Source: Cichorium intybus
Taxonomy: Eukaryota; Streptophyta; Magnoliopsida; Asterales; Asteraceae
DNA length: 64,000 nt
Assembly: GCA_023525715.1 (NCBI GenBank)
Contig: CM042010.1
Span: 84,942,116-85,006,115 of the forward strand
Reading direction: 5' to 3'
Positions 59,250-64,000 of this stretch are shown one piece after another (the first letter of the stretch is position 1; every line of letters starts with the position of its first letter). Below the pieces are notes generated by a model. The model was not told the origin of the DNA and did not search any database. It saw only the letters and a program-made list of their open reading frames with translations. The position numbers and the translations under genes were made by a program.

Positions 59250-61200
59250 GTTTAGGAGACGAGCAGCTGTTTGTAAAGCATAACCCCAAAAATGATAAAG
59301 GTAAAGTACTTCTACTCATCATGGATCGAACCATATCCAATAGTGTTCGGTTCCGCCTCTTAGATACACCATTATGTTGTGGTGTTCCAGGTGGAGTAAG
59401 TTGTGAAACAATTCCACAAGTCTTAAGATGATCCATAAAGTTTGTACTTAAGTACTCACCTCCTCTATCAGAACGAAGAACTTTAATTGTTTTGTTGAGT
59501 TGATTTTCCACTTCACTTTGAAACGTTTTGAACATTTCAAACGCCTCATGTTTATGTTTAATTAAATAAACATATCCAAAACGACTAAAGTCGTCAGTGA
59601 AGGTGATGAAATATCTTTCACCATATCTAGTCATTGGCTTGAAAGGACCACATACATCCGTATGTATGATTCCTAACAAGTCCTTTGCTCTCTCATTGGT
59701 TCCGGAGAAAGGAGCTTTAGTCATCTTGCCATGTAAACAAGATTCACATATATCAAATGAGTCATTCTCATTTGCCTTCAAAAGTCCACTCTTTTGAAGT
59801 TGGGATATGCGATTCTTGTTTATATGCCCAAGGCGACAATGCCATAGATAGTTTTGACTCAAATCAAATTTGGGTTTCTTGGTGAAAGTGTGGTATAAAG
59901 AGCCATGGTTAGTCTTTTCATCAAGGTTTACTTCATAAATTCCATTTAAAGGCCTAGCCTCAAAATAGAATACATTATTTTTGTAAACACAAATATCATC
60001 ATTATTAAAGGAAAGATCAAATCCACATTGTCTTAATTTAGCAACCAAAATAATATTCCTAGTCAAGCTAGGAACATAATAAACATTCAACAATGTCATA
60101 CACAAGCCATTAGGTAGTAATAAATTAAAACTTCCAATTAAATCCACCGCAACCCTTGCATTGTTTCCAACCCGAAGTACTACCTCATTTGCCTTCAGTC
60201 GCCTACTCCTTTTGAACCCCTGCAACATATTACATATGTGAGTTCCACAACCAGTATCAAATACCCATGTGTTAGGAGATAAATTATAAAGTTCTAGGTC
60301 TATCACATAGATACCTGAAGTGCCTTCACCGGCATTCTTCTTCTTCAACTCCGCAAGATAGGTAGGGCAATTTCTCTTCCAATGCCCAACCTTGCCACAT
60401 TCAAAGCACGCGTCTTCTTTGGCAACTTTTGCCTTCTTCTTAGGCGGACGGGATGATTGGACAACTTTCTTGCCCTTTCCTTTGACAACCTTTGCCTTTC
60501 CCTTTCCCTTGGAGTTGTTGGGGTGTTCGGGTCTAGTTCTCTTTGTGCCACCTTCCTTGATCATGAGAACTTGAGTGGTTTTCTTAGGCAGATTCTTTTC
60601 ACCGGTAATTAGCATCCCATGTAATTCCGGGATTGTATTGTTTAAACCATTCATGTTATAATTCATGACGAAAGGATCAAAGGACTTTGTTAAGGAGTTA
60701 AGGATCATATCCGTTGCTAGCTCATCGGGCATCACAACTCCAAGACGTGCCAAATGATCAATGTGACTCTTCATTTTGAGCACATAAGAGCTTACCGACT
60801 GCCCATCCTCCATCTTGCAAGCATGGAAAGCCCGAACAGTTTCGAACCTTTCCGTTCTTGCAAGTTGTTGGAACATTTCCTTTAGTTGATGAATCATGTC
60901 ATAGGCTGAATGATTCTCCAAATCCTTCTGAAGGTCAGGAATCATGGTTGCCAACATGAGGCATGATGCATCGATGGAATCATCCATTTTTTTAAGCCAT
61001 GCATCGTGTGCGGGCTTAGGAATGGCAGGGGGCTCTTCTGGAAGTGGTTCATTGAGAACATATTCTTTCTTTTCTTGTTTGAGAACAATTCTCACACTAC
61101 GGTACCAATCCAAAAAGTTTGTATGGTTAAGTTTTTCTCCTTCAAGGAGAGACCGTAGTGAGGTTTTGTTAGGAGCCGAGTGTGTGTTGTTTGGTGCCAT
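59236..61200 (-). pseudogene. copia D gag, protease and integrase core
   Basis: 654 codons from ATG 61198-61200 (MAPNNTHSAPNKTS). Gag occupies about 1-260 (UBN2-type), a basic Lys/Gly stretch 231-262, and zinc knuckle CFECGKVGHWKRNC 265-278. The protease motif FDTGCGTH is at 314-321. The integrase zinc finger is at His453/His459 and Cys485/Cys488. Catalytic Asp515 (HTDVCGP) and Asp578 (RSDRGGEY) are present, but residue 614 in GVSKRRNRTL is Lys where the catalytic Glu is expected. The integrase is therefore predicted inactive even apart from the frameshift at its end. Confidence 0.94.
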
Positions 61201-63102
61201 CTTTCAAATTTTAACAAGGTTCTATTTAGTAAATTATGATATTAAGTCCTTAATAATTAATACCCTTTCTTGTTTCATAAACTTTAATTAATTAAGGTCT
61301 AGAATCCAAGTTGCATTACGAATAAGTGGTTAGGTATCCTTTATCCCGTCTATTCGAATCAACAAGGTAGGTAACGGTTTACCAATTATATCCAAATATA
61401 ATTTCTAGATTTATGGGATCCCATTATAACATTTATAAGTTTGGCATGTTTGATCCCATCTATGCCTTGGATTTCTAATGCTTAGGTGACCTTTATCACA
61501 AGAGATTTCCAAACGAATCATCCTACTTAAACGGACGTGTAGTTTTGTCAACTATTGATGGTTAGGTGTCCTTTATCCCATCAATATTGCAAAACTACTT
61601 CTTGTATCACAAGAAGACTCCAAGTGGTTAGGTATCCTTTATCCCACAAGGAAATACAAGTGATACATGAGTGTCTTTAAGAGGGACGGCATTGATTCGT
61701 ATTTCATAAGGGATTTGAATGTTTTACAATTCTAATTTTGAAAAACATATGGTATCATGTAGATTGCATGCATCCAATGAACATGGTACCATTAAATCTT
61801 ATTTTGTTAATTGGTTCCTTAATCATAAAATCTCCATTTTATTGATTCTTTGTTTGTGGTCAAGATTACAATTAATATCCAATATTAAGTTTGAGTTTGA
61901 TCACATATATTAGAACCAATTTATAATCCTAAATAATTACCATTATTACTTAGGGTTGGAGTTTGTAAGAGTTCATAAAATCTCCATTTTATTTCTTGTT
62001 TCAATCATTTTCAAAACTTGACTTAGTAGGTTTTATAACAAAACCCATTTTAAGAAAACCAATTTTATCACATCTTATGTTTTAAATGTCAACTTTTGAA
62101 AATACAAACTCCGTGATGATTATGTTTAATTATCTAGGTTGTCTAGCATGCAAAATCTTATTTTCATCCACAACATAACATAATAAAACATTCAATCATC
62201 ACAAGCATGCATGGGTGCATAAACACAAGCCAACTAGTTTGATATTTCATGTGAGCCATACATGAAATATCAAGTCCAAACCTAGGGACAAAAAGGTGAC
62301 AAAAACTCAACCAAATGATCTTCGATTTGGCTACAATTTTGCCAAGCTTCTTATATCACCAAATGACACTTGAACCACCATTTCTTGACATCATGGAGTG
62401 AGTTATGAATTTTCTTTGGCCCCCATGAAACTTGCGAAATTCAGGGCAGCAGGAAGAAGATTTTTGTGATTTTTGTTGCATTTTTCAATTCATTCTTGGC
62501 CTTATTGATGCTAATACTTGTTGAAACTTAATGTATATACTAGATATCAAAGTTACCAACAAGTATATCACCAAATAACCAAGATATGAATTTTTAAAAC
62601 ACTTCCAAAACAATTTTGAAATCTGGACAGCAGCTCTTCAGAAAGTGCTGCTGTTGGGTGCAATCTTCTCTTGGTCTTTTACTTCCTTCTCTTGTTACAT
62701 TTAGTGAAATAAATAAAATACAACTATTCTAATATTTACAAAATGAATATTAAGAAGGAAATAACTAATTATTATTACAAACCATTTGAATAAATGAATA
62801 GATTACAACCATATCGAATACAAACACAAAACATGCATCATATGGTCTTTGGCTTGTTTATGCACCATTTTATCACATAAAATCATAAGAAAATCAACAC
62901 TTTGTTTTTCTAAGGCAACATCTATGTAACCAAATGCATGCATACTTAAAATATAGTTGGTTACATAAAATCATAGATTATATACTTGCATGTTGCCAAA
63001 GAAGCCATGCATGAAACTTTCATTCAAGAAGATGAACATTCATGGCTTCCAAAAACCAAGTTTATCCAAATAAACTTATTATCTAAACATGAAATATAGC
63101 CA
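61201..63102 (-). other. Leader of copia D
   Basis: 1.9 kb between primer site and gag, long for a copia element. Around 61320-61650 four related phrases such as GGTTAGGTATCCTTTATCCC recur at intervals of tens of bases to about 200 bp. No gene is seen. Confidence 0.7.
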
Positions 63103-63116
63103 TGGCTCTGATACCA
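63103..63116 (-). other. Primer binding site of copia D
   Basis: Plus-strand TGGCTCTGATACCA is the complement of TGGTATCAGAGCCA, the initiator tRNA-Met site, two bases from the 5' LTR. Confidence 0.94.
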
Positions 63117-63118
63117 AT

Positions 63119-63836
63119 TGTTGGAAATCAAGGTTCATGTAATTAGTTTCAAAAACAAGAGTTTGCAATGGAAGCATAAAATCATGAACACAAATTCCAT
63201 TTTCAAGAGGATCATGCTACATGCATGTAGAGATAATATGAAGAAAAAACATAGATTAAGTTCAAGATCATAACCTTTGTTCTTGGATTTGGTTTGGATG
63301 ATTTTGATAGCTAGGAATCAAATTAGAATCCCTCTATAGTTGATCCACCACAAGCTTGAACACCCTTGAATGCTAGTTCCACAACTTGCAAGTTAGAACT
63401 CCTTTTCTTGTGAAACAAAAATCTAATTTTTGCTAACTATCAAGAGAGCTTTTAGAGAGTTTCTTTGGCTGATTTTTTTTTGAAGCAAGAATGATCACCA
63501 TAACACCCTCAAAATCGTCCACTATATCACCCACAAAGAGAAAAGAAAAGCACATGCAACTAGCTTAAAAGAAAGTCCCATTTGATTTCTATAATCAAAA
63601 GCTAGAAGACACAAAGCATCTTCCACCTCTTTTAAGTTCTTAATGCATTCTTTTCCTTCCAATATGGCTGATTTTATGATGACAAAGAAAGTGCTAGTGG
63701 GTTGTTATTATTTATAAAACTTAGATAATAAAAGCTTATAAATAATACATCTTCTTATTTCTTAAATGGGATAACATTTAACCCATAATCATATACATAA
63801 ATAAACCATCTAGATATACAATCTTAATTGTATAAT

Positions 63837-63917
<81 letters not shown>

Positions 63918-64000
63918 CAATATATATATATTTTATTTAATTTACCAATTAAATTAAATAAAAGGCTTACTTATAAATCAATTAAATCGTTTAACAATTT
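63119..64000 (-). repeat. 5' LTR of copia D, incomplete
   Basis: 882 bp visible, matching 55250-56140. The window ends before its outer end. Confidence 0.96.

Larger units (their letters stand above)
55250..64000 (-). mobile_element. Ty1/copia element D, young, nearly complete in window
   Basis: 3' LTR at 55250-56398, PPT, 3' noncoding region, gag-pol in four frame pieces, a 1.9-kb leader, primer site, and the first 882 bp of the 5' LTR at 63119-64000. The two LTRs differ at four sites in about 720 bp outside the AT repeat, so the insertion is recent. It inserted into the GDI-bearing Helitron. The right end and target duplication lie beyond the window. Confidence 0.95.

Noticed and set aside
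1..64000. CRISPR arrays, bacterial operons, rRNA or tRNA genes
   Set aside because: Introns, LTRs and plant transposons show eukaryotic DNA. The repeats seen are tandem or transposon-derived, and no cloverleaf or rRNA sequence was recognised.

Overview
This is repeat-dense plant nuclear DNA. The evidence is intron-bearing plant gene fragments (an RKD-type RWP-RK factor, Rab GDI, polyubiquitin), Ty1/copia and Ty3/gypsy LTR retrotransposons primed by initiator tRNA-Met, a Mutator-like element, a PIF/Harbinger element and Helitron ends. Element style suggests a eudicot, possibly Asteraceae, but the family is an inference. I see no ordinary stand-alone host gene, no rRNA or tRNA gene and no CRISPR array. 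Almost every coding segment belongs to, or was captured by, a mobile element.

Layout. 1-3220 is the 3' part of a + strand copia element (E1). 3221-6272 is the pol region of an old, broken copia on the - strand (A). 6273-17970 is a truncated + strand gypsy (T1) whose LTR holds a Helitron-like insertion (8310 to about 12234). 17971-19022 is a copia gag, leader and PBS on the - strand, probably the 5' part of A, running into A's 5' LTR. That LTR is split by a complete - strand gypsy (T2, 19023-36059, target duplication GTGTT). Between its gag and integrase remnants T2 carries an antisense, intron-containing RWP-RK gene with an apparently intact 414-codon reading frame. T2's 5' LTR is itself split by a - strand copia (B, 25877-33414, target duplication GTTAT) with nearly identical LTRs but a decayed interior.

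36061-37635 is the rest of A's LTR followed directly by the PPT and 3' noncoding region of a second copia. 37636-43777 and 47119-47390 are LTR-derived sequences, one of which holds an array of short palindromes. 43778-47108 is a Mutator-like element with a captured ubiquitin fragment; inside it sits a PIF/Harbinger element (44801-46566) encoding a SANT/Myb-like ORF1 protein. 47390-50580 is another decayed copia (F). 50590-53720 looks like gypsy LTR. 54412-55249 is the 3' end of a Helitron carrying five exon pieces of a Rab GDI gene. 55250-64000 is a young - strand copia (D), 3' LTR to most of its 5' LTR, with three reading-frame breaks and a lost integrase catalytic Glu.

The insertions can be ordered: A is older than T1 and T2, T2 is older than B, the GDI Helitron is older than D, and the MULE is older than its Harbinger insert. 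The strongest leads are the RWP-RK gene carried inside T2, four covarying hairpins in copia B, the GDI-carrying Helitron end, and the palindrome array at 41250-41665.
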